Shown: positions 24,002-38,200 of the stretch, in pieces
Numbering within the stretch: the stretch's first letter is position 1
Layout: each line of letters opens with the position of its first letter
NCBI GenBank assembly: GCA_964020085.1
Contig: OZ026600.1
Coordinates: 12,187,348-12,251,347 of the forward strand
Source of the DNA: Micromussa lordhowensis
Lineage: Eukaryota; Cnidaria; Anthozoa; Scleractinia; Lobophylliidae
Direction of reading: 5' to 3'
Length of the DNA stretch: 64,000 nucleotides
Translations under genes and position numbers: made by a program
The notes under the pieces: generated by a model
The model's input: the letters and a program-made list of their open reading frames with translations, nothing else
Databases searched by the model: none
What the model was told of the DNA's origin: nothing

Positions 24002-27000
24002 CTGGTTAGCATAGTGTGACATTTTGCGCAGCTCCGAAACTTTGCATGTGGACTCGGACCAACCCCTGGAGTGCTTTGGTGCCATTAGTTTGAAATGTTG
24101 CGACACGAGCCAAGCTCGGCTATCTAGCAATCCGTCTGGTTAGCATAGTGTGACATTTTGCGCAGCTCCGAAACTTTGCATGTGGACCCGGACCAACCCC
24201 GGGAGTGCTTTGGTGCCATTAGTTTGCAAAGTTGCGACGCGCGCCAAGCTCGGCTAACGAGGCAGCCAGCCGGCCGCACCCGGGGACCTGCCGGGCTGGT
24301 TAGCATAGTGTGACATTTTCACAGCTCCGAAACTTTGCATGTGAACTCGGACCGAACCCGGGAGGGGTTTGGTGCCATTAGTTTGCAAAGTTGCGACGCG
24401 CGCCAAGGTCAGCTAATTAGAAATTGGGCTGGTTAGCATAGTGTGACATTTTGCGCAGCTCCGAAACTTTGCATGTGGACCCGGACCGACCCCGGGAGTA
24501 CTTTGGTGCCATTAGTTTGCAAAGTTGCGACGTGCGCCAAGCTCGGCTAACGAGGCAGCCAGCCGGCCGCACCCGGGATCGGCTGGGCTGGTTAGCATAG
24601 TGTGACCTTTTGCGCAGCTCCGAAACTTTGTATGTGGACTTGGACCGACCCCGGGAGTGCTTTGGTGCCATTAGTTTGCAAAATTGCGACGCGCGCCAAG
24701 CTCGGCTAATTAGCAATCGGGCTTCTTAGGATAGTGTGACATATTGTGCAGCTCCGAAACTTTGCATGTGGACCCGGACCGACCCCGGAAGTGCTTTGCT
24801 GCCACTAGTTTGCAAAGTTGCGACGCGCGCCAAGCTCGGCTAATTAGCAATCAGGCTGGTTAGCATAGTGTGCCATTTTGCGCAGCTCCGAAACTTTGCA
24901 TGTGGGCTCGGACCGACCCCGGGAGTGCTTTGGTGCCATTAGTTTGCAAAGTTGAGCCGCGCGCCAAGCTCGGCTTATTAGCAATCGGGCTGGTTAGCAT
25001 AGTGTGACATTTTGCGCAGCTCCGAAACTTTGCATGTGGACTCGGACCGACCCCGGGAGTGCTTTGGTGCCATTAGTTTGCAAAGTTGCGACGCGCGCCA
25101 AGCTCGGCTAACGAGGCTGGCAGCCGGCTGCACCCGGGCATCTGCCGGGCTGGTTGGCACAGTGTGACATTTTTCGCTGCTCCGAAACTTTGCATGTGGA
25201 CTCGGACCAACCCCGGGAGTGCTTTGGTGCCATTAGTTTGCAAAGTTGCGACACGCGCCAAGCTCGGCTAATTAGCAATCGGGCTAGTTAGCATAGTGTG
25301 ACATTTTGTGCAGCTCCAAAACTTTGCATTTGGCCCCGGACCGACCCCGGGAGTGCTTTGGTGCCATTAGTTTGCAAAGTTGCGACGTGCGCCAAGCTCG
25401 GCTTATTAGCAATCGGGCTGGTTAGCATAGTGTCACAATTTGCGCAGCTCCGAAACTTTGCATATGCACCCGGACCGACCCCGGGAGTGCTTTGGTGCCA
25501 TTAGTTTGCAAAGTTGCGACGCGCGCCAAGCTCGGCTAACTAGCAATGCGACTGGTTAGCATAGTGTGACATTTTGCGCAGCTCCGAAACTTTGCATGTG
25601 GACCCGGATCGACCCCGGGAGTGCTTTGGTGCCATTAGTTTGCAAAGTTGCGACGCACGCCAAGCTCGGCTAACAAGGCAGCCAGCCGGCCGCACCCGGG
25701 CATCTGCTGGGCTAATTGGCATAGTGTGACATTTTTCGCTGCTCCGAAACTTTGCATGTGGACTCGGACCAACCCCGGGAGTGCTTTGGTGCCATTAGTT
25801 TTCAAAGTTGCGACGCGCGCCAAGCTCGGCTAATTAGCAATCGGGCTAGTTAGCATAGTGTGACATTTTGCGCAGCTCCGAAACTTTGCATGTGGACCCG
25901 GACCGAACCCAGGAGTGCTTTGGTGCCATTAGTTTGCGAATTTGCGACGTGCACCAAGCTCGGCTAATTAGCAATCGGGCTGGTTAGCATAGTGTGACAT
26001 TTTGCGCAGCTCCGAAACTTTGCATGTGGACGCGGACCGACCCCGGGAGTACTTTGGTGCCATTAGTTTGCAAAGTTGCGACGTGCGCCAAGCTCGGCTA
26101 ACGAGGCAGCCAGCCGGCCGCACCCGGGATCGGCCGGGCTGGTTAGCATAGTGTGACCTTTTGCGCAGCTCCGAAACTTTGTATGTGGACTTGGACCGAC
26201 CCCGGGAGTGCTTTGGTGCCATTAGTTTGCAAAATTGCGACGCGCGGCAAGCTCGGCTAATTAGCAATCGGGCTTCTTACGATAGTGTGACATATTGCGC
26301 AGCTCCGAAACTTTGCATGTGGACCCGGACCGACCCCGGAAGTGCTTTGCTGCCACTAGTTTGCAAAGTTGCGACGCGCGCCAAGCTCGGCTAATTAGCA
26401 ATCGGGCTGGTTAGCATAGTGTGACATATTGCACATTTCCGAAACTTTGCATGTGGACCTGGACCGACCCCAGGAGTGCTTTGGTGCCATTACTTTGGAA
26501 AGTTGCGATGCACGCAAAGCTCGACTAACGAGGCAGCCAGCCGGCCACACCTGGGGATCTGCCGGCCTGGTTAGCACAGTGTGACATTTTGCGCAGCTCC
26601 GAAACTTTGCATATTGGACTCAGACCGACCCCGGGAGTGCTTTGGTGCCATTAGTTTGCAAAGTTGCAATGCGCGCCAAGCTCGGCTAACGAGGCAGCCA
26701 GCCGGCCGCACCCGGGGATCTGCCGGGCTGGTTAGCATAGTGTGACAGTTTGCACAGCTTCGAAACTTTGCATGTGGACTCGGACCGACCCCGGGAGTGC
26801 TTTGGTGCCATTAGTTTGCAAAGTTGCGATGCGCGCCAAGCTCGGCTAATTAGCAATCGGGCTGGTTAGCATAGTGTCACAATTTGCGCAGCTCCGAAAC
26901 TTTGCATGTGGACCCGGACCGACCCCGGGAGTGCTTTGGTGCCATTAGTTTGCAAAGTTGCGATGCGCGCCAAGCTTGGCTAACGAGGCAGCCAGCCGGC

Positions 27001-27770
27001 CGCACCCGGGAATCTGCCGGGCTGGTTAGCATAGTGTGACATTTTGCGCAGTTCCGAAACTTTGCATGTGGACTCGGACCAACCCCTGGAGTGCTTTGGT
27101 GCCATTAGTTTGAAATGTTGCGACACGAGCCAAGCTCGGCTAACTAGCAATCCGACTGGTTAGCATAGTGTGACATTTTGCGCAGCTCCAAAACTTTGCA
27201 TGTGGACCCGGACCGACCCCGGGAGTGCTTTGGTGCCATTAGTTTGCAAAGTTGCGACGCGCGCCAAGCTCGGCTAACGAGGCAGCCAGCCGGCCGCACC
27301 CGGGCATCTGCCGGGCTGGTTAGCATAGTGTGACATTTTGCGCAGCTCCAAAACTTTGCATGTGGACTCGGACCGACCCCAGGAGTGCTTTGGTGCCATT
27401 AGTTTGAAAAGTTGCGACGCGCGCCAAGCTCGCCTAATTCGCAATCAGGCTGGTTAGCATAGTGTGAGATATTGCGCATTTCCGAAACTTTGCATGTGGA
27501 CCTGGACCGACCCCAGGAGTGCTTTGGTGCCATTACTTTGCAGAGTTGCGATGTGCGCAAAGCTCGACTAACGAGGCAGCCAGCCGGCCACACCTGGGGA
27601 TCTGCCGGCCTGGTTAGCACAGTGTGACATTTTGCGCAGCTCCGAAACTTTGCATATTGGACTCGGACCGACCCCGGGAGTGCTTTTGTGCCATTAGTTT
27701 GCAAAGTTGCGACGCGCGCCAAGCTCGGCTAACAAGGCAGCCAGCCGGCTGCACCCGGGCATCTGCCGGG
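24002..27770. repeat. Block P2, 26 monomers
   Basis: It matches P1 at offset 23,981 from 24002 until the monomer that starts at 27610. That monomer begins as P monomer 26 (with the extra base of GCATATTGGAC) and ends as A monomer 23 (GTGCTTTTGTGCC and the CAAGGCAGCC tail). It shares derived bases with P3 that P1 lacks, such as GCGCGGCAAGCTC near 26.24 kb and 37.51 kb, so P2 and P3 are closer to each other than to P1. Confidence 0.87.
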
Positions 27771-28466
27771 CTGGTTGGCATAGTGTGACATTTTGCGCAG
27801 CTCCGAAACTTTGCATGTGGACCCGGACCGACCCCGGGAGTGCTTTGGTGCCATTAGTTTGCAAAGTTGAAACGCGCGCCAAGCTCGGCTAATTCGCAAT
27901 CGGGCTGGTTATCATAGTGTGATATTTTGCGCAGCTCCGAAACTGTGCATGTGGACTCGGACCGACCCCGGGAGTGCTTTGGTGCCATTAGTTTGCAAAG
28001 TTGCGACACGCGCCAAGCTCGGCTTATTAGCAATCGGGCTGGTTAGCATAGTGTGACATTTTGCGCAGCTCCGAAACTTTGCATGTAAACCCGGACCGAC
28101 CCCAGGATTGCTTTGGTGGCATTAGTTTGCAAAGTTGCGACGTGCGCCAAGCTCAGCTAACGAGGCAAGCAGCCGGCCGCACCCAGGCATCTACCGGGCT
28201 GGTTAGAATAGTGTGACATTTTGCGCAGCTCCCAAACTATGCATGTGGACTCGGACCAACCCCGGGAGTGCTTTGGTGCCATTAGTTTGCAAAGATGCGA
28301 CGCGCGCCAAGCTCGGCTAATTAGCAATTGGGCTACTTAGCATAGTGTGAGATTTTGCGCAGCTCCGGAACTTTGCATGTGGACTCGGACCGACCCCGGG
28401 AGTGCTTTGGTGCCATTAGTTTGAAAAGTTGCAACGCGCGCCAAGCTCGGCTAATTCGCAATCGGG
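27771..28466. repeat. Block A5, monomers 24-28 only
   Basis: It is collinear with A3 16791-17486 at offset 10,980, including the rare variants GGTTATCATAG and AACTGTGCATG. It is followed directly by monomer 1 of A6. Confidence 0.87.
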
Positions 28467-31400
28467 CTGGTTAGCATAGTGTGACATTTTGCGCCGCTCG
28501 GAAACTTTGCATGTGGACCCGGACCGACCCCGGGAGTGCTTTGGTGCCATTAGTTTGCAAAGTTGCGACGCGCGCCAAGCTCGGCTAACGAGGCAGCCAG
28601 CCGGCCGCACCCAGGGACCTGCCGGGCTGGTTAGCATAGTGTGACATTTTCGCAGCTCCGAAACTTTGCATGTGAACTCGGACCGAACCCGGGAGGGGTT
28701 TGGTGCCATTAGTTTGCAAAGTTGCGACGCGCGCCAAGGTCAGCTAATTAGAAATTGGGCTGGTTAGCATAGTGTGACATTTTCGAGAGCTCCGAAACTT
28801 TGCTTGTGGACCCGGACCGACCCCGGGAGTGCTTTGGTGCCATTAGTTTGCAAAGTTGCGACGTGCGCCAACCTCGGCTATCGAGGCAGCCAGCCGGCCG
28901 CACCCGGGGATCTGCCGGGCTGGTTAGCATAGTGTGACATTTTGCGCAGCTCCAAAACTTTGCATGTGGCCCCGGACCGACCCCGGGAGTGCTTTGGTGC
29001 CATTAGTTTGCAAAGTTGCGACGTGCGCCAAGCTCGGCTAATTAGCAATCGGGCTGGTTAGCATAGTGTCACAATTTGCGCAGCTCCGAAACTTTGCATA
29101 TGCACCCGGACCGACCCCGGGAGTGCTTTGGTGCCATTAGTTTGCAAAGTTGCGACGCGCGCCAAGCTCGGCTAACTAGCAATCCGACTGGTTAGCATAG
29201 TGTGACATTTTGCGCAGCTCCGAAACTTTGCATGTGGACCCGGATCGACCCCGGGAGTGCTTTGGTGCCATTAGTTTGCAAAGTTGCGACGCACGCCAAG
29301 CTCGGCTAACAAGGCAGCCAGCCGGCCGCACCCGGGCATCTGCTGGGCTAATTGGCATAGTGTGACATTTTTCGCTGCTCCGAAACTTTGCATGTGGACT
29401 CGGACCAACCCCGGGAGTGCTTTGGTGCCATTAGTTTGCAAAGTTGCGACGCGCGCCAAGCTCGGCTAATTAGCAATCGGGCAAGTTAGCATAGTGTGAC
29501 ATTTTGCGCAGCTCCGAAACTTTGCATGTGGACCCGGACCGAACCCAGGAGTGATTTGGTGCCATTAGTTTGCGAATTTGCGACGTGCACCAAGCTCGGC
29601 TAATTAGCAATCGGGCTGGTTAGCATAGTGTGACATTTTGCGCAGCTCCGAAACTTTGCATGTGGACCCGGACCGACCCCGGGAGTACTTTGGTGCCATT
29701 AGTTTGCAAAGTTGCGACGTGCGCCAAGCTCGGCTAACGAGGCAGCCAGCCGGCCGCACCCGGGATCGGCCGGGCTGGTTAGCATAGTGTGACCTTTTGC
29801 GCAGCTCCGAAACTTTGTATGTGGACTTGGACCGACCCCGGGAGTGCTTTGGTGCCATTAGTTTGCAAAATTGCGACGCGGGCCAAGCTCGGCTAATTAG
29901 CAATCGGGCTTCTTAGGATAGTGTGACATATTGCGCAGCTCCGAAACTTTGCATGTGGACCCGGACCGACCCCGGAAGTGCTTTGGTGCCATTAGTTTGC
30001 AAAGTTGCGACGCGCGCCAAGCTCGGCTAACGAGGCAGCCAGCCGGCCGTACCCGGGCATCTGCCGGGCTGGTTAGCATAGTGTGACATTTTGCGCAGCT
30101 CCAAAACTTTGCATGTGGACTCGGACCGACCCCAGGAGTGCTTTGGTGCCATTAGTTTGAAAAGTTGCAACGCGCGCCAAGCTCGGCTAATTCGCAATCG
30201 GGCTGGTTAGCATAGTGTGACATTTTGCGCCGCTCCGAAACTTTGCATGTGGACCCGGACCGACCCCGGGAGTGCTTTGGTGCCATTAGTTTGCAAAGTT
30301 GCGACGCGCGCCAAGCTCGGCTAACAAGGCAGCCAGCCGGCTGCACCCGGGCATCTGCCGGGCTGGTTGGCATAGTGTGACATTTTGCGCAGCTCCGAAA
30401 CTTTGCATGTGGACCCGGACCGACCCCGGGAGTGCTTTGGTGCCATTAGTTTGCAAAGTTGCGACGCGCGCCAAGCTCGGCTAACGAGGCAGCCAGCCGG
30501 CCGCACCCGGGCATCTGCCGGGCTGGTTAGCATAGTGTGACATTTTGCGCAGCTCCAAAACTTTGCATGTGGACTCGGACCGACCCCAGGAGTGCTTTGG
30601 TGCCATTAGTTTGAAAAGTTGCGACGCGCGCCAAGCTCGCCTAATTCGCAATCAGGCTGGTTAGCATAGTGTGAGATATTGCGCATTTCCGAAACTTTGC
30701 ATGTGGACCTGGACCGACCCCAGGAGTGCTTTGGTGCCATTACTTTGCAGAGTTGCGATGTGCGCAAAGCTCGACTAACGAGGCAGCCAGCCGGCCACAC
30801 CTGGGGATCTGCCGGCCTGGTTAGCACAGTGTGACATTTTGCGCAGCTCCGAAACTTTGCATATTGGACTCGGACCGACCCCGGGAGTGCTTTGGTGCCA
30901 TTAGTTTGCAAAGTTGCAACGCGCGCCAAGCTCGGCTAACTAGGCAGCCAGCCGGCCGCACCCGGGGATCTGCCGGGCTGGTTAGCATAGTGTGACAGTT
31001 TGCGCAGCTTCGGAACTTTGCATGTGGACTCGGACCGACCCCGGGAGTGCTTTGGTGCCATTAGTTTGCAAAGTTGCGATGCGCGCCAAGCTCGGCTAAT
31101 TAGCAATCGGGCTGGTTAGCATAGTGTCACAATTTGCGCAGCTCCGAAACTTTGCATGTGGACCCGGACCGACCCCGGGAGTGCTTTGGTGCCACTAGTT
31201 TGCAAAGTTGCGATGCGCGCCAAGCTCGGCTAACGAGGCAGCCAGCCGGCCGCACCCGGGAATCTGCCGGGCTGGTTAGCATAGTGTGACATTTTGCGCA
31301 GTTCCGAAACTTTGCATGTGGACTCGGACCAACCCCTGGAGTGCTTTGGTGCCATTAGTTTAAAATGTTGCGACACGAGCCAAGCTCGGCTAACTAGCAA

Positions 31401-32127
31401 TCCGACTGGTTAGCATAGTGTGACATTTTGCGCAGCTCCGAAACTTTGCATGTGGACCCGGACCAACCCCGGGAGTGCTTTGGTGCCATTAGTTTGCAAA
31501 GTTGCGACGCGCGCCAAGCTCGGCTAACGAGGCAGCCAGCCGGCCGCACCCGGGCATCTGCCGGGCTGGTTAGCATAGTGTGACATTTTGCGCAGCTCCA
31601 AAACTTTGCATGTGGACTCGGACCGACCCCAGGAGTGCTTTGGTGCCATTAGTTTGAAAAGTTGCAACGCGCGCCAAGCTCGGCTAATTCGCAATCGGGC
31701 TGGTTAGCATAGTGTGACATTTTGCGCCGCTCCGAAACTTTGCATGTGGACCCGGACCGACCCCGGTAGTGCTTTTGTGCCATTAGTTTGCAAAGTTGCG
31801 ACGCGCGCCAAGCTCGGCTAACAAGGCAGCCAGCCGGCTGCACCCGGGCATCTGCCGGGCTGGTTGGCATAGTGTGACATTTTGCGCAGCTCCGAAACTT
31901 TGCATGTGGACCCGGACCGACCCCGGGAGTGCTTTGGTGCCATTAGTTTGCAAAGTTGAAACGCGCGCCAAGCTCGGCTAATTCGCAATCGGGCTGGTTA
32001 GCATAGTGTGATATTTTGCGCAGCTCCGAAACTTTGCATGTGGACTCGGACCGACCCCGGGAGTGCTTTGGTGCCATTAGTTTGCAAAGTTGCGACACGC
32101 GCCAAGCTCGGCTTATTAGCAATCGGG
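28467..32127. repeat. Block A6, monomers 1-25
   Basis: It is the partner of A4 in the 11-kb duplication, at offset 10,980, with the same exit in monomer 26 at 32128 into X monomer 2. Against A1 the offset is 22,225. Confidence 0.88.
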
Positions 32128-33403
32128 CTGGTTAGCATAGTGTGACATTTTGCGCAGCTCCGAAACTTTGCATGTGCACTTGGACCGACCCCGGTAGTGC
32201 TTTCGTGACATTAGTTTGCAAAGTTGCGACGCGTGCCATGCTCGGCTAACGAGGCAGCCAGCCGGCCGCACCCGGGGACCTGCCGGACTGGTTAGCATAG
32301 TGTGACATTTTCGCAGCTCCGAAACTTTGCATGTGAACTCGGACCGAACCCGGGAGGGGTTTGGTGCCATTAGTTTGCAAAGTTGCGACGCGCGCCAAGG
32401 TCAGCTAATTAGCAATTGGGCTGGTTAGCATAGTGTGACATTTTGGAGAGCTCCGACCCCGGGAGTGCTTTGGTGCCATTAGTTTGCGATACGCGCCAAG
32501 CTCGGCTAATTAGCAATCGGGCTGGTTAGCATAGTGTCACAATTTGCGCAGCTCCGAAACTTTGCATGTGGACCCGGATCGACCCCGGGAGTGCTTTGGT
32601 GCCATTAGTTTGCAAAGTTGCGATGCGCGCCAAGCTCGGCTAACGAGGCAGCCAGCCGACCGCACCCGGGAATCTGCCGGGCTGGTTAGCATAGTGTGAC
32701 ATTTTGCGCAGTTCCGAAACTTTGCATGTGGACTCGGACCAACCCCTGGAGTGCTTTGGTGCCATTAGTTTGAAATGTTGCGACACGAGCCAAGCTCGGC
32801 TAACTAGCAATCCAACTGGTTAGCATAGTGTGACATTTTGCGCAGCTCCGAAACTTTGCATGTGGACCCGGACCAACCCCGGGAGTGCTTTGGTGCCATT
32901 AGTTTGCAAAGTTGCGACGCGCGCCAAGCTCGGCTAACGAGGCAGCCAGCCGGCCGCACCCGGGCATCTGCCGGGCTGGTTAGCATAGTGTGACATTTTG
33001 CGCAGCTCCAAAACTTTGCATGTGGACTCGGACCAACCCCTGGAGTGCTTTGGTGCCATTAGTTTGAAATGTTGCGACACGAGCCAAGCTCGGCTAACTA
33101 GCAATCCGACTGGTTAGCATAGTGTGACATTTTGCGCAGCTCCGAAACTTTGCATGTGGACCCGGACCAACCCCGGGAGTGCTTTGGTGCCATTAGTTTG
33201 CAAAGTTGCGACGCGCGCCAAGCTCGGCTAACGAGGCAGCCAGCCGGCCGTACCCGGGCATCTGCCGGGCTGGTTAGCATACTGTGACATTTTGCGCAGC
33301 TCCAAAACTTTGCATGTGGACTCGGACCGACCCCAGGAGTGCTTTGGTGCCATTAGTTTGAAAAGTTGCAACGTGCGCCAAGCTCGGCTAATTCGCAATC
33401 GGG
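32128..33403. repeat. Block X4, monomers 2-8 plus an extra dimer
   Basis: Starts are 32128, 32288, 32421 (101 bp), 32522, 32682, 32816, 32976, 33110 and 33270. The long-short pair 32816-33109 is followed by a near copy at 33110-33403, a 294-bp duplication absent from X3. The first of the pair has the tail GCAATCCAACTGG just before it, as in X2, and the second has GCAATCCGACTGG. This dimer accounts exactly for the 10,980 and 11,274 offsets on its two sides. Confidence 0.87.
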
Positions 33404-35275
33404 CTGGTTAGCATAGTGTGACATTTTGCGCCGCTCCGAAACTTTGCATGTGGACCCGAACCGACCCCGGGAGTGCTTTGGTGCCATTAGTTTGCAAAGT
33501 TGCGACGCGCGCCAAGCTCGGCTAACAAGGCAGCCAGCCGGCTGCACCCGGGCATCTGCCGGGCTGGTTGGCATAGTGTGACATTTTGCGCAGCTCCGAA
33601 ACTTTGCATGTGGACCCGGACCGACCCCAGGAGTGCTTTGGTGCCATTAGTTTGCAAAGTTGCAACGCGCGCCAAGTTCGGCTAATTCGCAATCGGGCTG
33701 GTTAGCATAGTGTGATATTTTGCGCAGCTCCGAAACTTTGCATGTGGACTCGGACCGACCCCGGGAGTGCTTTGGTGCCATTAGTTTGCAAAGTTGCGAC
33801 ACGCGCCAAGCTCGGCTTATTAGCAATCGGGCTGGTTAGCATTGTGTGACATTTTGCGCAGGACCGAAACTTTGCATGTGAACCCGGACCGACCCCAGGA
33901 TTGCTTTGGTGGCATTAGTTTGCAAAGTTGCGACGTGCGCCAAGCTCGGCTAACGAGGCAAGCAGCCGGCCGCACCCAGGCATCTACCGGGCTGGTTAGA
34001 ATAGTGTGACATTTTGCGCAGCTCCCAAACTATGCATGTGGACTCGGACCAACCCCGGGAGTGCTTTGGTGCCATTAGTTTGCAAAGATGCGACGCGCGC
34101 CAAGGCCGGCTAATTAGCAATCAGGCTGGTTAGCATAGTGTGACATTTTGCGCAGCTCCAAAACTTTGCATGTGGACCCGGACCGACCCCGGGAGTGCTT
34201 TGGTGCCATTAGTTTGCAAAGTTGCGACGTGCACCAAGCTCGGCTAACGAGGCAGCCAGCCGGCTGCACCCGGGGATCTGCCGGGCTGGTTACCATAGTG
34301 TGACAGTTTGCGCAGCTTCGAAACTTTGCATGTGGACTCGGACTGACCCCGGAAGTGCTTTGGTGCCATTAGTTTGCAAAGTTGCGACGCGCGCCAAGCT
34401 CGGCTAATTAGCAATCGGGCTGGTTAGCATAGTGTGACATTTTGCGCAGCTCCGAAACTTTGCATGTGGACCCGGACCGACCCGAGGATTGCTTTGGTGG
34501 CATTAGTTTGCAAAGTTGCGACGTGCGCGAAGCTCGGCTAACGAGCCAACCAGCCGGCCGCACCCGGGCATCTACCGGGCTGGTTAGAATAGTGTGACAT
34601 TTTGCGCAGCTCCCAAACTTTGCATGTGGACTCGGACCAACCCCTGGAGTGCTTTGGTGCCATTAGTTTGAAATGTTGCGACACGAGCCAAGCTCGGCTA
34701 ACTAGCAATCCGACTGGTTAGCATAGTGTGACATTTTGCGCAGCTCCGAAACTTTGCATGTGGACCCGGACCAACCCCGGGAGTGCTTTGGTGCCATTAG
34801 TTTGCAAAGTTGCGACACGCGCCAAGCTCGGCTTATTAGCAATCGGGCTGGTTAGCATTGTGTGACATTTTGCGCAGGACCGAAACTTTGCATGTGAACC
34901 CGGACCGACCCCAGGATTGCTTTGGTGGCATTAGTTTGCAAAGTTGCGACGTGCGCCAAGCTCTGCTAACGAGGCAAGCAGCCGGCCGCACCCAGGCATC
35001 TACCGGGCTGGTTAGAATAGTGTGACATTTTGCGCAGCTCCCAAACTATGCATGTGGACTCGGACCAACCCCGGGAGTGCTTTGGTGCCATTAGTTTGCA
35101 AAGATGCGACGCGCGCCAAGCTCGGCTAATTAGCAATTGGGCTACTTAGCATAGTGTGACATTTTGCGCAGCTCCGGAACTTTGCATGTGGACCCGGACC
35201 AACCCCTGGAGTGCTTTGGTGCCATTAGTTTGAAATGTTGCGACACGAGCCAAGCTCGCCTATCTAGCAATCCGT
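33404..35275. repeat. Block Z2, 13 monomers, 1,872 bp
   Basis: It is the second copy of block Z, at a constant offset of 11,274 from Z1 with the same monomer order and private variants. It is followed at 35276 by block P3 exactly as Z1 is followed by P2. Confidence 0.86.
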
Positions 35276-38200
35276 CTGGTTAGCATAGTGTGACATTTTG
35301 CGCAGCTCCGAAACTTTGCATGTGGACTCGGACCAACCCCTGGAGTGCTTTGGTGCCATTAGTTTGAAATGTTGCGACACGAGCCAAGCTCGGCTATCTA
35401 GCAATCCGTCTGGTTAGCATAGTGTGACATTTTGCGCAGCTCCGAAACTTTGCATGTGGACCCGGACCAACCCCGGGAGTGCTTTGGTGCCATTAGTTTG
35501 CAAAGTTGCGACGCGCGCCAAGCTCGGCTAACGAGGCAGCCAGCCGGCCGCACCCGGGGACCTGCCGGGCTGGTTAGCATAGTGTGACATTTTCACAGCT
35601 CCGAAACTTTGCATGTGAACTCGGACCGAACCCGGGAGGGGTTTGGTGCCATTAGTTTGCAAAGTTGCGACGCGCGCCAAGGTCAGCTAATTAGAAATTG
35701 GGCTGGTTAGCATAGTGTGACATTTTGCGCAGCTCCGAAACTTTGCATGTGGACCCGGACCGACCCCGGGAGTACTTTGGTGCCATTAGTTTGCAAAGTT
35801 GCGACGTGCGCCAAGCTCGGCTAACGAGGCAGCCAGCCGGCCGCACCCGGGATCGGCTGGGCTGGTTAGCATAGTGTGACCTTTTGCGCAGCTCCGAAAC
35901 TTTGTATGTGGACTTGGACCGACCCCGGGAGTGCTTTGGTGCCATTAGTTTGCAAAATTGCGACGCGCGCCAAGCTCGGCTAATTAGCAATCGGGCTTCT
36001 TAGGATAGTGTGACATATTGTGCAGCTCCGAAACTTTGCATGTGGACCCGGACCGACCCCGGAAGTGCTTTGCTGCCACTAGTTTGCAAAGTTGCGACGC
36101 GCGCCAAGCTCGGCTAATTAGCAATCGGGCTGGTTAGCATAGTGTGCCATTTTGCGCAGCTCCGAAACTTTGCATGTGGGCTCGGACCGACCCCGGGAGT
36201 GCTTTGGTGCCATTAGTTTGCAAAGTTGAGCCGCGCGCCAAGCTCGGCTTATTAGCAATCGGGCTGGTTAGCATAGTGTGACATTTTGCGCAGCTCCGAA
36301 ACTTTGCATGTGGACTCGGACCGACCCCGGGAGTGCTTTGGTGCCATTAGTTTGCAAAGTTGCGACGCGCGCCAAGCTCGGCTAACGAGGCTGGCAGCCG
36401 GCTGCACCCGGGCATCTGCCGGGCTGGTTGGCACAGTGTGACATTTTTCGCTGCTCCGAAACTTTGCATGTGGACTCGGACCAACCCCGGGAGTGCTTTG
36501 GTGCCATTAGTTTGCAAAGTTGCGACACGCGCCAAGCTCGGCTAATTAGCAATCGGGCTAGTTAGCATAGTGTGACATTTTGTGCAGCTCCAAAACTTTG
36601 CATTTGGCCCCGGACCGACCCCGGGAGTGCTTTGGTGCCATTAGTTTGCAAAGTTGCGACGTGCGCCAAGCTCGGCTTATTAGCAATCGGGCTGGTTAGC
36701 ATAGTGTCACAATTTGCGCAGCTCCGAAACTTTGCATATGCACCCGGACCGACCCCGGGAGTGCTTTGGTGCCATTAGTTTGCAAAGTTGCGACGCGCGC
36801 CAAGCTCGGCTAACTAGCAATCCGACTGGTTAGCATAGTGTGACATTTTGCGCAGCTCCGAAACTTTGCATGTGGACCCGGATCGACCCCGGGAGTGCTT
36901 TGGTGCCATTAGTTTGCAAAGTTGCGACGCACGCCAAGCTCGGCTAACAAGGCAGCCAGCCGGCCGCACCCGGGCATCTGCTGGGCTAATTGGCATAGTG
37001 TGACATTTTTCGCTGCTTCGAAACTTTGCATGTGGACTCGGACCAACCCCGGGAGTGCTTTGGTGCCATTAGTTTTCAAAGTTGCGACGCGCGCCAAGCT
37101 CGGCTAATTAGCAATCGGGCTAGTTAGCATAGTGTGACATTTTGCGCAGCTCCGAAACTTTGCATGTGGACCCGGACCGAACCCAGGAGTGCTTTGGTGC
37201 CATTAGTTTGCGAATTTGCGACGTGCACCAAGCTCGGCTAATTAGCAATCGGGCTGGTTAGCATAGTGTGACATTTTGCGCAGCTCCGAAACTTTGCATG
37301 TGGACGCGGACCGACCCCGGGAGTACTTTGGTGCCATTAGTTTGCAAAGTTGCGACGTGCGCCAAGCTCGGCTAACGAGGCAGCCAGCCGGCCGCACCCG
37401 GGATCGGCCGGGCTGGTTAGCATAGTGTGACCTTTTGCGCAGCTCCGAAACTTTGTATGTGGACTTGGACCGACCCCGGGAGTGCTTTGGTGCCATTAGT
37501 TTGCAAAATTGCGACGCGCGGCAAGCTCGGCTAATTAGCAATCGGGCTTCTTACGATAGTGTGACATATTGCGCAGCTCCGAAACTTTGCATGTGGACCC
37601 GGACCGACCCCGGAAGTGCTTTGCTGCCACTAGTTTGCAAAGTTGCGACGCGCGCCAAGCTCGGCTAATTAGCAATCGGGCTGGTTAGCATAGTGTGACA
37701 TATTGCACATTTCCGAAACTTTGCATGTGGACCTGGACCGACCCCAGGAGTGCTTTGGTGCCATTACTTTGGAAAGTTGCGATGCACGCAAAGCTCGACT
37801 AACGAGGCAGCCAGCCGGCCACACCTGGGGATCTGCCGGCCTGGTTAGCACAGTGTGACATTTTGCGCAGCTCCGAAACTTTGCATATTGGACTCGGACC
37901 GACCCCGGGAGTGCTTTGGTGCCATTAGTTTGCAAAGTTGCAATGCGCGCCAAGCTCGGCTAACGAGGCAGCCAGCCGGCCGCACCCGGGGATCTGCCGG
38001 GCTGGTTAGCATAGTGTGACAGTTTGCACAGCTTCGAAACTTTGCATGTGGACTCGGACCGACCCCGGGAGTGCTTTGGTGCCATTAGTTTGCAAAGTTG
38101 CGATGCGCGCCAAGCTCGGCTAATTAGCAATCGGGCTGGTTAGCATAGTGTCACAATTTGCGCAGCTCCGAAACTTTGCATGTGGACCCGGACCGACCCC

